A stretch of 64,000 nucleotides of DNA from Alisma plantago-aquatica (GCA_963693085.1 OY856409.1:1539792072-1539856071); one strand, 5' to 3'; positions 12,851 to 26,536 are shown, counted from the first letter of the stretch. A program made the numbers and translations. Notes: generated from the sequence alone by a model not told the origin.

Positions 12851-14247
12851 GGATAGGGATTCCTTTGGATAAACATCTAATATGATGTCATCATATTATT
12901 CCTTCGTTCATCCAAGAACAACAACCATTTTTCATGGGATTTTCAGCAGGAAATAAAAATAGTATCAAAAGAAGATAATTGACCAAAGACTATTGAAGAG
13001 AAGGATGCAATAGCAATGATTAAGGGTTTGAGTTATAAAACCCGCCTATAAAACTGATCCCAAGCTCCAAGCTCCATATCTGTAATGGTGTATGGAGTTC
13101 CAGCAACTGTCCAAGGTCCGTCCTTGAGCTTTTGGATGAGCAAGTTGGCTAGGATTGGAAATCGGGTGAAGAAAACCAAGAATCAAGCATTGCTTTAGGG
13201 TTTTCACCATGAATCCGAGGTAGAAGATGATTAAAACTTAACCAACAGGTTATGGTCGTCCTTCTCCTACTCCTGAGCTCTTCCTTGGTTGGCTAAAGCT
13301 AAGTGAGAAGAGAAAAACTAAGGAAACGATCCTTATGTGTATTGGAAAAAGGATATGTATATGGATTTTCAAGGAAAGAGAAAAAGAATTATATTTTCTT
13401 TAATTCCAAAATAATTTCCACCAAATCCCCCTCCATTTCTTGTACACGAAGCCATCATCATGTTCTTGCAAAACCTCTTCATTATCCAAGAATTAATGGA
13501 AATGAAATTAAGCACCTTAAAGAGTTTTATATTAATATCCAACCTTTTAGTGGATATTACTTATTATTATGATAATTTGAGTGGGCTTCCACTGAACCAA
13601 GATCTTTTTGTGCCCAAGCAAGGCACAAGAACGTCCAACACTACTGCAAACACATCCTTAAACTTTTGGTTGAAGGTCTCCTTAATTAATTTATTTCTTT
13701 TTGCATTAAATTAAATTAAAGTTCCATTTATGCTTTGATCTTGATTATTTTAATGTCAAGATTCTCTCTCCTCCATGATAATTCAAATGAGGCGCCCCTC
13801 TCATTTTCTTTGCTTTAATTTATGCCAAGAAACATGAGAGACCCTCTAGAGGTGGTATATTGCATATTGAACCCTAGGTTTTGGGTAATTTGCACATTAC
13901 ACCAAAACTAGGTTTTAATGCACAAGAATTGCTCTACAAGCTTTATCTTGATGCCCAAGCTTGTAGAAACCATACCACTACATCATATTCATTCTTATGA
14001 TGTCTCAACATAATAGGAACATTTTATCATGTGCAATTTTGCAAGTTAACCCCTCAACCTGGGTAAATTGCACTTTAGTCTAAAATTAACAAAACAATGT
14101 TTCAACATTATTAAAAAAGGACTGAAATTGAAAATAAGTTCCTAAAGAGCCTTAATTACTTTTTCAAAGGATAAGAACAAGCATCTAATCAACTTTATTA
14201 GGCAAAACACCTAGGGTTAAAGCATAACCCATGTCAGGGATGTTATA

Positions 14248-14263
14248 AATTATCCACCCCTGA
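14248..14263 (-). other. Polypurine tract of element B (putative)
   Basis: The minus strand reads GTCAGGGGTGGATAATT directly before the 3' LTR. It is the only purine-rich stretch at the expected place, with pyrimidines interrupting it. Confidence 0.4.
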
Positions 14264-14296
14264 CAAGGATTTCGTCTCGGAATCATAAATAAAACA

Positions 14297-17200
14297 TTAA
14301 GAGAAAAGAGTAGGGTATTTCCTCCTCATCTCTTCCTCTAGTTCCCATGTGGCTTCTTCAACGCCACAGTGATTCCAGAGGACTTTTACAAGACTAATGT
14401 CTTTCTTCTTCAGCTTCTTGATTCTTCTATCGAGAATCAACATAGGTCCTTCAACATAAGATATATCATCGTTCGATTCTACTTCCATAGGATGCATGAC
14501 TGATTCTGTGTCAGGATGACATTTCCTTAGCATGGAAATGTGGAATACTGGGTGCAACTTTTGCAGCTCAGGTGGTAACTCTAGCTTATAAGCTACCTTT
14601 CCAATCCATTCAATGATTGGATAAGGCCCCATAAATCTAGGAGCTAACTTTCTTTTCCTTCCAAATCCAAGAACTCCTTTCTAGGGCGAGACCTTGAGGT
14701 ACACTCTGTCTCCAACCTGGAATTCTAAAGGTCTACGACGCTTATCGACATAAGATTTCTGCCTATCCTGTGAAGTCTTTAACTGTTGTTGTATTATTTT
14801 AATCTTCTCGGTGGTTTGATGCACACGATCAAGACCCAAAAGTTGATATTCACCAATTTCATACCAACATAGGGGAGATCTACAACATCTACCATACAAA
14901 TCTTCATAAGGTGCCATGTCAATACTGTGTTGATAGCTGTTGTTGTAGGCAAACTCTATCAAACTTAGATGTAGATCCCAACTTCCTATAAACTAGAGGA
15001 CACATGCCCTGAGCAAGTCCTGCAAGGTTTGTATAGTCCTTTCTGATTGTCCATCTGTCTAAGGATGAAAGGCTGTACTAAACCTTAACTGTGTGCCTAA
15101 GGCTTTATGAAGTCGCTCCCAAAAATGACTCGTAAACTGGGGACCTCTGTCAGAAATAATGGTAACTGGGACCCCATGCAGCCGTACTATCTCATCTACA
15201 TATAACTGTGCCAACTTCTCAGTAGAATAGGTTGTTTTGACAGGTAAGAAATGTGCTGTCTTTGTCAACCTATCAACTATTACCCAGATGGAATCATGAC
15301 CTTTGGTTGTTCTTGGTAAACCAACCACAAAGTCCATGGTTACATGATCCCACTTCCACTGTGGTATAGGTAAAGGCTGCATTGTTCCTGCAGGATTCTG
15401 GTGTTCAACTTTAACTTGCTAACACACTGGACACCGCATAACAAACTCAGCAACATCCTTCTTCAAACCAGGCCACCAATACATATCTTTCAAGTTATGA
15501 TACAACTTGGTGCTTCCTAGATGCATAGCATACATTGAAGAATGAGCTTCTTCTAGGATTAACTTCCTTAAGTTATCGACATCAGGTACTATCATTCTAC
15601 CATGATAACAGGCTACCTGATCATCTGAATCATGGAAACCATCTCGTTTTTCACTACCATACTCTGATCTAAACTGCTGAACTACAACATCAACTTGCTG
15701 TGCTTCCTTAATCTGCTATCTCAGAGTAGGTTTTATGTGCATCTCAGCTAACAACCCAGATAACAATGATACTTTTAACTTTACATTGTCTTACCTTAAA
15801 GAGATAAGCATATCCTTCCTAGAGCACACCAAAGAATTCAATTGTGCTCTGTCTAAGGCTGGTGTTGTTGATTTTCTACTTAATGCATCAGCAACCACAT
15901 TAGCCTTTCCAGGATGATAATCAATTGTACAATCGTAGTCCTTGATTAACTCCATCCAGCGATGTAGTCTCATGTTAAGCTCATGCTGAGAAAAGATGTA
16001 CTTTAGGCTCTTATGGTCTGTGAAAATCTGGGATGTCTCTCCATAGAGATAATGTCTCCAGATCTTCAAGGCATGGACTACAACAACTAGTTCTAAACCG
16101 TGTGTCGGATAATTCTCCTCGTGTTTCTTAAGCTATCGAGAAGCATAAGAAATCACTTGTTTATCCTGCATCAGTACACATCCTAGTCCATTCTTAGATG
16201 CATCACAGAAAACTATATACACTTTCCCTTGTTTAGGTAACACTAGCACAGGTGCACTTGTCAGCCTCTCCTTCAACAACTGGAATGATTGTTGACACTT
16301 GTCACTCCAGGAAAAAGGAACACCCTTCCTAGTCAACTTAGTCAAGGGTAAAGCTATAGAACTGAAGTTCTTAATGAACCTCCTGTAATAGCTTGCCAAC
16401 CCTAAGAAACTACGAATCTCCGTCGGTGTCTTCGGCTGTTCCCATTGTAGGATAGATTCTACCTTTTTAGGGTCAACACGTATACCTGAAGCAGATATTA
16501 CGTGTCCAAGAAAAGAAACTTGTGGTAACCAAAACTCACACTTGCTAAACTTAACATATAACTTATGCTCTCTTAATAAAGTTAGAGCCTGACGAAGATG
16601 CTGCTCATGCTGCTGAGCATCTCTACTATAGATCAGGATGTCATCTATGAAGACAACTACACAATGATCAAGAAAAGGTCGAAAGATTCTATTCATGAGT
16701 TCCATAAATGCAGTTGGTGCATTAGTTAGTCCAAACGACATAACTGTGAACTCATAGTGACCATACCTTGTCCTAAAGATAGACTTAGGTATGTCACCCT
16801 CCTTAACATGCAGCTGATGATATCCCGACCTCACATCTATCTTTGAGAAGACAGTTGCACCACGCAACTGATCGAAGAGATCATCAATCCTTGGCAAAGG
16901 ATACTTATTCTTTATTGTTACTTTATTTAATTGTCTGTAATCAATGCACAACCGCATCAACCCATCCTTCTTTTTAACAAAGAGGACCGGAGCACCCCAG
17001 AGTGAAGTGCTCAGTCGGATGAAACCCTTCTCAAGCAACTCTTGCAGTTGTTTCTTGAGTTCTGCCATCTCAGCAGGCGCCATCCTATACAATGTTTGTG
17101 CTATTGTCTGCGTGCTCGAGATTAGATTAATCTCTAAATCACTCTTAGGGCAGAGGCACACCTGGAAGTTCTTCAGGAAATACATCTTCAAATTCCCTGA

Positions 17201-18945
17201 CTATAGACTTCAGCAGGATTAGAACTCTACATGGTGGTATCTTACACATGGGCCAAAAATGCATAACATCCTTGCCTCATAAGCTTCTCAGCTACCATAG
17301 CTGACACAAGTCAGGTTGGAAGAATCTTTCTATCTCCTTGAAAGATCCATGTGTCACAATCATTTGTGAACACAGCTTGCTTGGACTCACAATCTAAGAC
17401 AACCTTATACCTTTCTAAGGTATCCATCCCAAGGATTATATCAAACCCGTGCATCTCAAGTGGTATAAGATCCACTTGAATGTGATGTTTAGATAAGAAA
17501 AGAATGTAGGGAGAACACGCCTCCTACAACACAGCAGATCCCATCAAAGGAGTTTCTAACAACAGACTATCTTCTCTATGACTTGTAGTCGCAGTCAAGA
17601 ATCACTCTTCGAGTGATAAAGGAATGCGTAGCACCCGGATCAATTAAAACAGATACGATGCAAGATGTAGACATATCAGAATAAAATAGTTTCATCTGAC
17701 CCATTACAACCCGAGGGTTGATCACTGCATCAGGTGGATTCATCGCATAGAATCTCACCGTCGCCTGTGGTTGATAAGGTGCTCGTTGTCTGGGTGTCGA
17801 TGATCTAGCTTGGGACACTTGTCCACGTCCTCTAGCTCCACCTAGAAACTGTCTCCTTTGAGAACCTTGTTGACTCTTCCTTTGAGGTTAAGTCACACTT
17901 GCCTCTCTGGCCCTACATCCTTCATCAGATGCCCCATCTTTCCACATAGGAAACAACTTCTAATCACTAGCTGAGGTCTGGATGGTCCTGTAACTGACAC
18001 AGGTGTTGTGCTATGGGCTCCTTCTGGTGGTAAACTTCATCCTCTACCCCTATTTGACGTTCACTACGTCTGGGTACTGAACCTAGGTGGTGCCATTAGT
18101 GCAGAAAACCTCAGTTTCTTGAAACCTTTGGATGAGGATCCTTGGAACTGGGGGTACACCTTCTTGTTCTTGGTCTGTCTCTTCTCAGTCACAGACCTTT
18201 CTATCCTTCTAATAGATTCCACAAAAGTAGAAAATCTTTCCCTATTCTCCAGAGCAGACACAGGGGTGGTCAACTCAACGTTTAATCCCTTCCCAAAACG
18301 CTAAATCTGCTCTTCATCTATAGTTTCCATATGCGGACAGAACCGCAAAAGCTCCATGAACTTAGCCTCGTACTCACTAATGTTCATTGGTCCTTGTCTT
18401 AGCCTCTCAAACTGAGAGATTTTCTCATCCAGGAACGTCTTCGGAAAGTATTTGTTGACAAATTCTCATCGAAATACTTCCCATTCGATCTCCACACATG
18501 GCCTTTTTCCCTCCTCTATAGTCCACCAGTGACCAACACTCCCCTTAAGAAGGTACACATCATGTCTAACCTTCTCAACTTCTGGGATGTTCAGGATTCT
18601 AAAGGCCTTCTCTAACTCAGTTAGCCACATGTCAGCATCTTCTTGGTCAGATGTCCCCGCGTATTCCGTGGCTCCAACTCGGCGTAGTCGTTCAAATGTC
18701 TTGTCAGCTCCCTATCCCTTAGGGTGGGTAGGTGCCCTAGGTCCAAGTATGGGCATTCTATCAGTCATATGTGTCATGGAAGCCATAAACTGCCCAAACA
18801 TGGCTTGGAAGGTTGGGTTCCCCATGTCACCTTGGTTGAACTGGGATAGTTCAGGCACATGTTCCTCCCTTCCTTGGTCTCTTGCACCTCCTCCGGGTGC
18901 AGCGACACTACTCTCAGCAACATGTTCATCATGTGATCCAGACAT
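14297..18945 (-). pseudogene. Element B gag-pol polyprotein, degraded
   Basis: The frame starts at the ATG at 18945 (gag beginning MSGSHDEHVAESS). Gag runs to about 18064, with stops near 18717, 18470 and 18300. A frameshift lies between 18064 and 17818. The protease is at 17818-17576 (DPGATHSF). RT is in the 17191-16133 stretch, with FIDDILIYS intact, followed by the start of RNase H (16069-15791, [15 protein letters not shown]). Integrase is at 15382-14681 ([18 protein letters not shown], then FAYNNSYQ). The tail 14632-14297 ends VLWNHCGVEEATWELEEE, the second half of a chromodomain as in Tekay/Del elements. All of pol sits in one register but is cut by several stops, so it would not give a working polyprotein. 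Confidence 0.92.
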
Positions 18946-19062
18946 CTTTAGTTTTCTCTTCTCCTCCTATATGAGCAGAAGACACTATCAGATAGATTGG
19001 AAAACACTAGAACAGACTCAACAACCTTAGTCCTATGTCTCGGTCGACTTAGCGAACCTAGA

Positions 19063-19074
19063 GCTCTGATACCA
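19063..19074 (-). other. Primer binding site of element B (initiator tRNA-Met)
   Basis: The minus strand reads TGGTATCAGAGC, six bases from the LTR end at 19081. It is unchanged from the consensus. Confidence 0.92.
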
Positions 19075-19080
19075 CTAAAT

Positions 19081-22000
19081 TGTGACGACCGTCTCGCGAA
19101 CACAAGATTAACTAATGCGGAAGCGATTGTTAGCAGCGGAATTATTGAAAATCACTAAAAATTAAAACTTTTTGCACTGAGGTCCACAATTGTAAAACTC
19201 TTTCATAAAAAACCAAAGTAAGTTATTTACATTCTGATACATCTGTATGTCTCTATGTCACCTCATCTCGAGAGTCATAAATAGTGAATTCCCTATTAAA
19301 CTGTACATGAGTAGTATACAAAAATCCCAAGGCATTAAGCCAAAAATCTCAGATCTATATCAAACCATCTACCGACTCCTAGGACCTGAGAGTACAGAGA
19401 CGACACATAGGACTCAGTATATACAGAACCTAACCGTCAGTGTCTCCACCTGAAGATCACTACTGTCCTTGTTGTTGCTGCTACTGTGGCTGCTGTTGCT
19501 GCTCACCTACTGAAGGGTTTCTTCTTCCTCGGCGTATACCTAAAAAGTTGAATCCCACGGGGTAAGACAATTGAAAATTGCCCCAGCGGGAGATATAGCT
19601 CTTCACCAGAAACATTGTTATTGCAAATAATAGAATAAAATTGAGCAGTAGAAGTATAAATATTCAACAGTAGGTAAATAATTGATTAGGCTATGTAGAG
19701 CAGTAATCTCTATACAGTTCATTTCAATTATAACTTGATAAATCAGCAGTCATTAATTCAATAAGGAATATGAAGAACATGTATATCAATTATCCAACTA
19801 GGACATAATAGACAATGTATCATCAACCATTGATTCTCATAATTCAACCCTATGCAAATATGCTACGCGGCTGATTACATTTTAAAAACATACTTATACC
19901 CTGAGGAGATGAGTTATACTGCCCATACTCCAACCGACCATCGCGAAATTGAAATCGGTACCATACATAGGTCATTAGAAGAGCCGGATTTCCATGACCT
20001 CATCCTCCTCAGTCAGTGTGAGGAACAACATGCAGGACATCTCATGTCTCTGCCAAAATAGTTTTCCAGGGTATGTTGGCAACTTCACTATTAGAGTTAC
20101 AGTGGCATGTTTTACTCTCTTCGCAATCGAGAGATTTCTTGTTTATCTCACATCGATTCGGCATTGACTTCATCATCGGGAGATTAGTGATGCATCATCT
20201 CGACATATACATATAATGAAGGATTGAGAGATTTAATGTTTATCTAACATCAATTCCTCCATTAGGGCGTAAGGATATTTGCGCCCATAACCCCCACATA
20301 CTCAAAAGCATGCTCTCCAGGAGCTCCCTTAGGAAAACCTATTTCACCATCACCTAACTATTGAGGATGATGGATCTATGGTCAAGGCTCTACATGATAT
20401 CATTTCACTTGATTATTTAAGTACATTACATCATTCTTTTAGCATCATGCATATTTTCAAACATAAACTATTATAAGAATTTCTATAAAGAATGAGTACT
20501 ATTTCTATCAAGTTCATTTCACAGCTTTAATAGCATTGGAAACTCAATCCCTTATCATCTCATTATCATGATTCAAGAATATGGGTGTTCAACCCTTAGA
20601 TTATAAAAACACTTGCTACCACTTTAGCAGGTAACTTATTGCCATCAAGACATCTGACAGTGTAAACATGATAAATATAGTGCAATTATTTCACATGGCT
20701 CTTACAGCCTATTAATCTCTTTTGTCACCTTTCACTAGGAAACATAGCATATCATTGATTACGAAGCTCATAAAGTACTTTCAATAAACAAAGAACCATA
20801 GCTCATACCTGGCTATGTTCAATATCTCATAAAACCTGCATGATTAGTACATATGATAACAGATACATCAATTTCATACCAGCATAATGCAAAACAATTA
20901 TAACATCACTATTCAAGGTTTACACCACTATGCCCTTGTTAGGGTTAGGGTTTCCCTTTTCAATTCAATTTAGGGTTAATCATCCCCTTAGCTCAATTAG
21001 GATTAATGACTCATCATTTCATTATCCAACCTTAGAGCTTCATGCTATAAGGTATAACCCAAAATTTGGGTTTCACATATTCCTTCACCTTATTTGGAAT
21101 TAAGGTTTACTATTCACATCACATCACCCTAGATTAGGGTTTATAGCCAACAGACCATAATTAGGTTTTACTATTCACATTGCATCACCCTTGATTAGAG
21201 TTTAAGTTCAACAACCCACAATTAGGGTTTACTATTCACCCCAAGTAGGAGTAATCATCAAAGTACCTTGAATTAAGGTTTCTCATGTCATCATTATGAA
21301 TTAAGATCATACTATGATCATGTATTAGGATTTCACCTATCAATGCTCTCAATTAGAGTTATGATTCATTAACCTTCATAATTAGGGTTTCATGATCTCA
21401 CTATTAATGATCATACCCTAATTAGACATCTATCCATAATGAGAGTCCATTACATGATTAATATTCATGTAGGAAGTCTTCTCTCTCATCTTCTATAAGA
21501 TGACGTTTACTTCATCCTTGATTAAGCTAAGTCAACTCCACTTGAAGAAGAATTGACATCATGGGTTATGTAATTATCACCATGATCATTAAGGCTTTAT
21601 TATTCAAAGGGTACTAATCACCTTACCTCATTAGAGTACAATTACTATAATCATCTTTGATTACATCATGTATTAATCAATTAATCAATTTGTCCTTTAA
21701 CCACTTTAAGTACCCATGCGGTTTTGGTTAGTTATCCACCAAACGGTCTTGACCAAGTCAGACCTCAAATGGTCTTGCTCAAACCATGAAACCGTTTGGT
21801 AAAGGTGACCCTTGAAACCGTTTGCTAAAGGTGACCACTTGAAACCGTTTGCCAAAGTTGACCCCTGAAACTGTTTACTAAAGGTGGTCACTTGAAACCG
21901 TTTGCCAAAGTTGACCCTCAAGATCGTTTGCTAAAGGTGACCTTCAAGATCATTTGATAAAGGTGACCTTCAAGATCGTTTGTTAAAGGTGACCTTCAAG

Positions 22001-24359
22001 ATCGTTTGCTAAAGGTGAAGTTTTGGAACCGCATGAACTCAACCGATTTGGGATCATTTGGTCCCAAACGGTCTTGAGACCGTCTGGTCCAAACCTCCTC
22101 AAAACTGCATGGACCAAAGATGGTCTTAACCAAGCAAATGGAATTAGGGTTTCCAATGTTAATTCCTTTAACCATTGTATCTATGGAAATATTCATCAAT
22201 TGGACCTAACACTTTACTTCAATTGAGCTAATTAGGTCATCCTTCAACTGATTTGACCCTCAATTGGTCAACAGTTAGGGTTTGAATCAGTTGGATTAGG
22301 GTTTGGAATCGATGATCCTTCAACATTAACCAATTTGAGATTAGTTACTTTGAAACCATTGAACCTTCATTCAAATTGAACATGACCTGACCCCAAACGG
22401 TCTTCAGGTCGTTTGGATGACCTCCAAATGGTCTTGAGACCATTTGCTCATCACATCATCATTAACCAAGTCATTCAATCAGGGCTTGGATTATTAGATT
22501 GATCACCAAATCAACATTTGATTGTACTTCAACCTAGTATCTTTGGATCTTCAATTGCTCAACCATACCTAAACCTAGACCTACAAATGGTCTTGGGTGA
22601 TCACCAAACGGTCTTGAGACGTTTTGGGTGATCCTCAAATAGTTTTAAAACTGTTTGGGTCAATCAACCCAAGTTTCAAACTCAAACACTTATGAAATCA
22701 GCACTCAACCCGATTAGGGTTTTGGTGATTGATGGACCTTCAACTCATGAACCAATTGGAGTTAATCAAACATAATTAGTGGGTTATTAACCTAGACCAT
22801 TATGAGAAAAACCCCAAACAATCAACCCTGGTCAACATCACCAAACGGTCTTAAACCGTTTGCCCTCATGCGGTTTGGTGAAACTGTTTCCCTTCAAACG
22901 GTTTGAAACCGTTTGCTCCCAAACGGTTTGGGAAACCATTTAGTAAAGTTGACTTGAAAACGTTTGGACAGGGATTCCTTTGGATAAACATATAAGATGA
23001 TGTCATCATCTTCTTCCTTCATACATCCAAGAACAACAACCATTTTTCATGGGATTTTCAACAGGAAATCAAAAGAGTATCAAAAGAAGATAAGTAACTA
23101 ACGATTATTGAAGAGAAGGATGCAATAACAATGATTAAGGGTTTGAGTTATAAAACCCACCTCTAAAACTGATCCCAATCTCCAAGCTCCACGGCTCTAA
23201 TGGTGGGCGGAGTTGCAGCAACTGTCCAAGGTCCGTCCTTGAGCTTTTGGATGAGCAAGTTGGCTAGGATTGGAAATTGGGTGAATAAAACCAAGAATCA
23301 AGCATTGCTTTAGGGTTTTCACCATGAATCCGAGGTAGAAGATGATCAAAACTTACCAACAAGTTATGGTCATCCTTATCTTGCTCCTGAGATCTTCCTT
23401 GGTCGGCCAAAGCAAAGCGAGAAGAGGAAAACTAAGGAAACGATCCTTATGTGTATTGGAAAAAGGATATGTACATGGATTTTCCAGGAAAGAGAAAAGG
23501 AATTATATTTTCTTTAATTCCAAAATAATTTCCACCAAATACCCCTCCATTTCTTGTCCACGAATCCATCTTCATGTTCTTGCAAAACCTCTTCATTATC
23601 CAAGAATTAATGGAAAAGAAATTAAGCACCTTAAAGAGTTTTATATTAATATCCAACCTTTTAGTGGATATTACTTATTATTATGATAATGTGAGTGGGC
23701 TTCCACTCAACCAAGATATTTTTGTGCCCAAGAAAGGCACAAGCTCGTACAACACTATTTCAAACACATCCTTAAACTTTTGGTTGAAGGGCTCCTTAAT
23801 TAATTTATTTCTTTTTGCATTAAATTAAATTAAAGTTCCATTTATGCTTAGATCTTGATTATTTTAATGTCAAGATTCTCTCTCCTCCATGATAATTCAA
23901 ATGAGGCGCCCCTATCATTTTCTTTTCTCTACTTGATGCCAAGAAACATGAGAGACCCTCTAGAGGTGATATATTGCATATTGAACCCTAGGTTTTGGGA
24001 AATTTGCACATTACACCAAAACTAGGTTTTAATGCACAAGAATTGCTCTACTAGCTTTATCTTGATGCCCAAGCTTGTGGAAACCATACCACTACATCAT
24101 ATTAATTAGTATGATGTATAAAAATCAGAGTAACATTTATCATGTGCAATTTGTAAGTTAACCCCTCAACTAGGGTAATTTTCACTTTAGTCCAAATTAA
24201 CAAAACAATGTTTCAACATTATTAAAAAAGGACTGAAATTGAAATATAAGTTCCTCAAGAACCTTAGTTACTTTCTCAAAGGATAAGATAAAGCATCTAA
24301 TCAACTTTATTAGGAAAAACACCTAGGGTTAAAGCATAACCCAGGTCAGGGATGTTACA
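19081..24359 (-). repeat. 5' LTR of element B (5,279 bp)
   Basis: Bounded on the plus strand by TGTGACGACC and GGATGTTACA, with TG/CA ends intact. It is colinear with 8912-14247 and about 57 bp shorter, mostly explained by two fewer minisatellite units. It has no gene. Inverted AAACGGT repeats lie at about 21720-22110, 22390-22450, 22590-22660 and 22830-22960. Confidence 0.92.
21913..22018. repeat. 26-bp minisatellite in the 5' LTR of B
   Basis: Four clear units of the same 26-bp repeat found at 11748-11905, flanked by the same unique sequence (ends in GGTGAAGTTTTGGAACC). Confidence 0.85.
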
Positions 24360-24364
24360 GGTCT
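24360..24364 (+). repeat. Target site duplication of element B, right copy
   Basis: GGTCT directly after the TTACA end of the 5' LTR of B; identical to 8907-8911. Confidence 0.92.
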
Positions 24365-25325
24365 AGTCCAGTCAGGGCAGACTCCTTAAATGATTGGTAT
24401 CCAATACTAACAGAGTATGTCAGTGGTACCTGAGGTACAAGTTGTGGCAATCAGTGAACATCTTTGGTAGGTTCTCTCATGAATAAGCCTGAGGGTTTTG
24501 ACTCCCCACATGAGTAACTAGGTTGAGAGGAGGAGTTTAGATATTTGACTGCTCCCATTAGTCACCAAAAGCCAGAGGTAGTGATGCCTACTACAAACGT
24601 GATATTGATACTGTAGACTTAGAATCCTAGGCATGCTTCTAAGTTTATACAATGAGATCGTAGCCTGTTGCAATGCTTTCACATGTTGTGATACACCTCA
24701 TATGGGTCTAGTGGCATCATAAATGGACTAAGAATCAAGTGAATGGGTGTAGATTATCCTTTTTCTATATTTGATATTAGACCAACCTATATGATGATTG
24801 ATTTATATTTTTAACTACCAATGCTTTCATACGTTTGCATTTAAGCTCTATTAATTATAAATATTATAAATATCTTGGTTACATGTTGATTTTCTACTCA
24901 CTGATCATGTGGCATATCAACCTACTAAATTTTTTAGGTAAAGGACTAGCTCTTCCTAAGGAGACAAAAGCCAATTTTTATAAAGAGTAGTACAGAGGTC
25001 ATGTAGAAGAAGTAGTTGGAATACATAGATGACCACTTATCCTTACTCTAGATCCTGAGCATGAGATAATGAGAAAAGAGATAAGATTGTAATTAAATCT
25101 ACATGATGTATATCAAATATGAAACTCTTTCTTCTATGTAATTGTCAGACTATGCAGTATCCTTAATGTTATGTTTGAAGAAGTTGTTATTGTTTAGTAA
25201 GTAATGTTACTATATATATGAGAATAAAAAAAGTTATGGTTAATTTTCATTAACTAATTGAAAGTTGATGGATATGCTAATCTCCTTAGCAAGCCCTAAA
25301 TTTGGATTTGTGTGTTTGGATTGCG
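24365..25325 (+). repeat. 5' LTR of element C, second part
   Basis: It resumes the C LTR exactly where element B broke it (AGTCCAGTC against AGTCCTGTG in the 3' LTR near 61864) and is colinear with 61864-62827. The end is decayed: GGATTGCG aligns with GGGTTACA of the 3' LTR. The two parts together give about 2,418 bp against 2,330 bp for the 3' LTR. Confidence 0.82.
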
Positions 25326-25335
25326 TAAAATTTTT

Positions 25336-25348
25336 TAGTATTCGAGCC
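25336..25348 (+). other. Degraded primer binding site of element C
   Basis: Reads TAGTATTCGAGCC where TGGTATCAGAGCC is expected for initiator tRNA-Met, followed by a TAGGTTGAAC leader. The position just after the LTR fits. Confidence 0.6.
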
Positions 25349-26156
25349 TAGGTTGAACCTAACTTGAGTTTATGATACTTTCCTCTTTGAACTATAATTT
25401 TCTAGATGATGTGTTCTGTTATGGATATACAGATGGAAGGAAGAGGACATGGACATGATGAGGAACAAGATAAGAGCCATTATGGCCCTAATTCTCAAGG
25501 TGGAGAATATAGAGATGAAGCGACAAAAATGTACCAAATTTTTCTGGAGACAAGAAAAATATAAGATGGACATGAGGTCTTCATCTTCTAGTAAGGATCT
25601 AATGAAATCCCACGAGTCGGTAAAGAAGCTTTGTGGGACTAAATTCTCTAGAGCAACATATCTAGCCATGGCGGAGGTGTGTCTTTGACAAATAGAAAAG
25701 GTCTTTTGCCTAATGGAGTTATCATAGGATAAACAAATAAATAATGCAACCTATCTACTCGAGGGAGATGCTGAGTTATGGTGGCTTGGAGTGGAAGATA
25801 ATGTTGACTCAAGGTCAATTAGGTCAATGTTGACTCACGTCTAAATTGACTAAACCCGTGATTTGATGATGACTAACCATTCCACATATTGGTGTCTAAT
25901 GCTTCTAATTGAGTGTTTTCAGATTAGGTATAGACACACTCCAAATGCCCTAACTTGCACATATCAACTTGGAGAAAAGTTCAAGTCAAAGAGCTACAAG
26001 TGTGTATTTGTGGAAATATATGTAAATGACCTTAGAACTTTTTTGTAATCACTTGTAATGATGAATTGACTTGTAACTTAAGTGAAAAAATGATTGGGAC
26101 ATAAAATGCCAAAATTAAATAACTTTAGATGCATTTTCCAAAGACTGACAACAGGT

Positions 26157-26392
26157 TGTCGATCGGTCGAGTTTTCCTCAGGACAAACTCGATCGATCCA
26201 TCTTGGTCAGTGTTTTGGAGATAGCATCGGTGGAGTTGTGTTTTCACAGAACTCGATCGATCGAGTGCCTGACCAAAATGATCTTCAGTGATCGGTCGAG
26301 TTTCCCCAGGGCAAACTCGATTGATAGTTTGAATATCAATTTTGTCTTTTACTTGATCGGTTGAGTTAACTTTATTGAAACTCGACCGATTG
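26157..26392 (+). repeat. Four decayed palindrome pairs upstream of the TATA box in F
   Basis: Each pair is GATCGGTCGAGTTT or a variant facing AAACTCGATCGAT, at about 26160-26198, 26226-26268, 26290-26325 and 26354-26392. They match the position of the CGGCCGAG pairs in element G, but many CG steps have become TG or CA. Confidence 0.8.
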
Positions 26393-26525
26393 CACTGTAC
26401 GGAGTTTTGCAGAAAAAATGATGTGACCGTTGGTGTGTGTTCTGAGCAAAAATAGAGTCGTTGCTTTGAGCAGAAAATGGCTATTTTCGTATCTAAGTGT
26501 CCCACAACTTAAAGGGGCACCCTCA

Positions 26526-26536
26526 ACTATAAATAG
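26526..26536 (+). promoter_or_regulatory. TATA box of solo LTR F
   Basis: CTATAAATAGG, followed by ACC. The same box and context are found in both LTRs of element G. Confidence 0.7.

Larger units (their letters stand above)
8912..14247 (-). repeat. 3' LTR of element B (5,336 bp)
   Basis: Bounded on the plus strand by TGTGACGACC and GGATGTTATA; the expected terminal ...TTACA has one C-to-T change. It shares the terminus with LTR A (TAACATCCCTGACC on the minus strand), but the body differs over much of its length. It contains many TTAGGGTTT motifs (10770-11230), a 26-bp minisatellite (11615-11905) and dispersed AAACGGT inverted repeats. It has no gene. Confidence 0.9.
8912..24359 (-). mobile_element. 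Element B: complete gypsy (Tekay/Del-like) retrotransposon with 5.3-kb LTRs
   Basis: 15,448 bp, with a perfect 5-bp target duplication GGTCT on both sides. On the minus strand: 5' LTR 24359-19081, primer site 19074-19063, gag-pol 18945-14297, purine-rich tract, 3' LTR 14247-8912. The internal region (4,833 bp) is shorter than either LTR. The LTRs have visibly diverged: in 9078-9284 against 19247-19453 about 11 of 68 codons differ. They also differ in a minisatellite copy number, so this is an insertion of moderate age. Gag-pol is no longer open. Confidence 0.93.

Noticed and set aside
24365..25325. A separate repeat unrelated to 7455-8911
   Set aside because: Both parts align end to end with the single 3' LTR at 60498-62827, so they are one LTR split by B.
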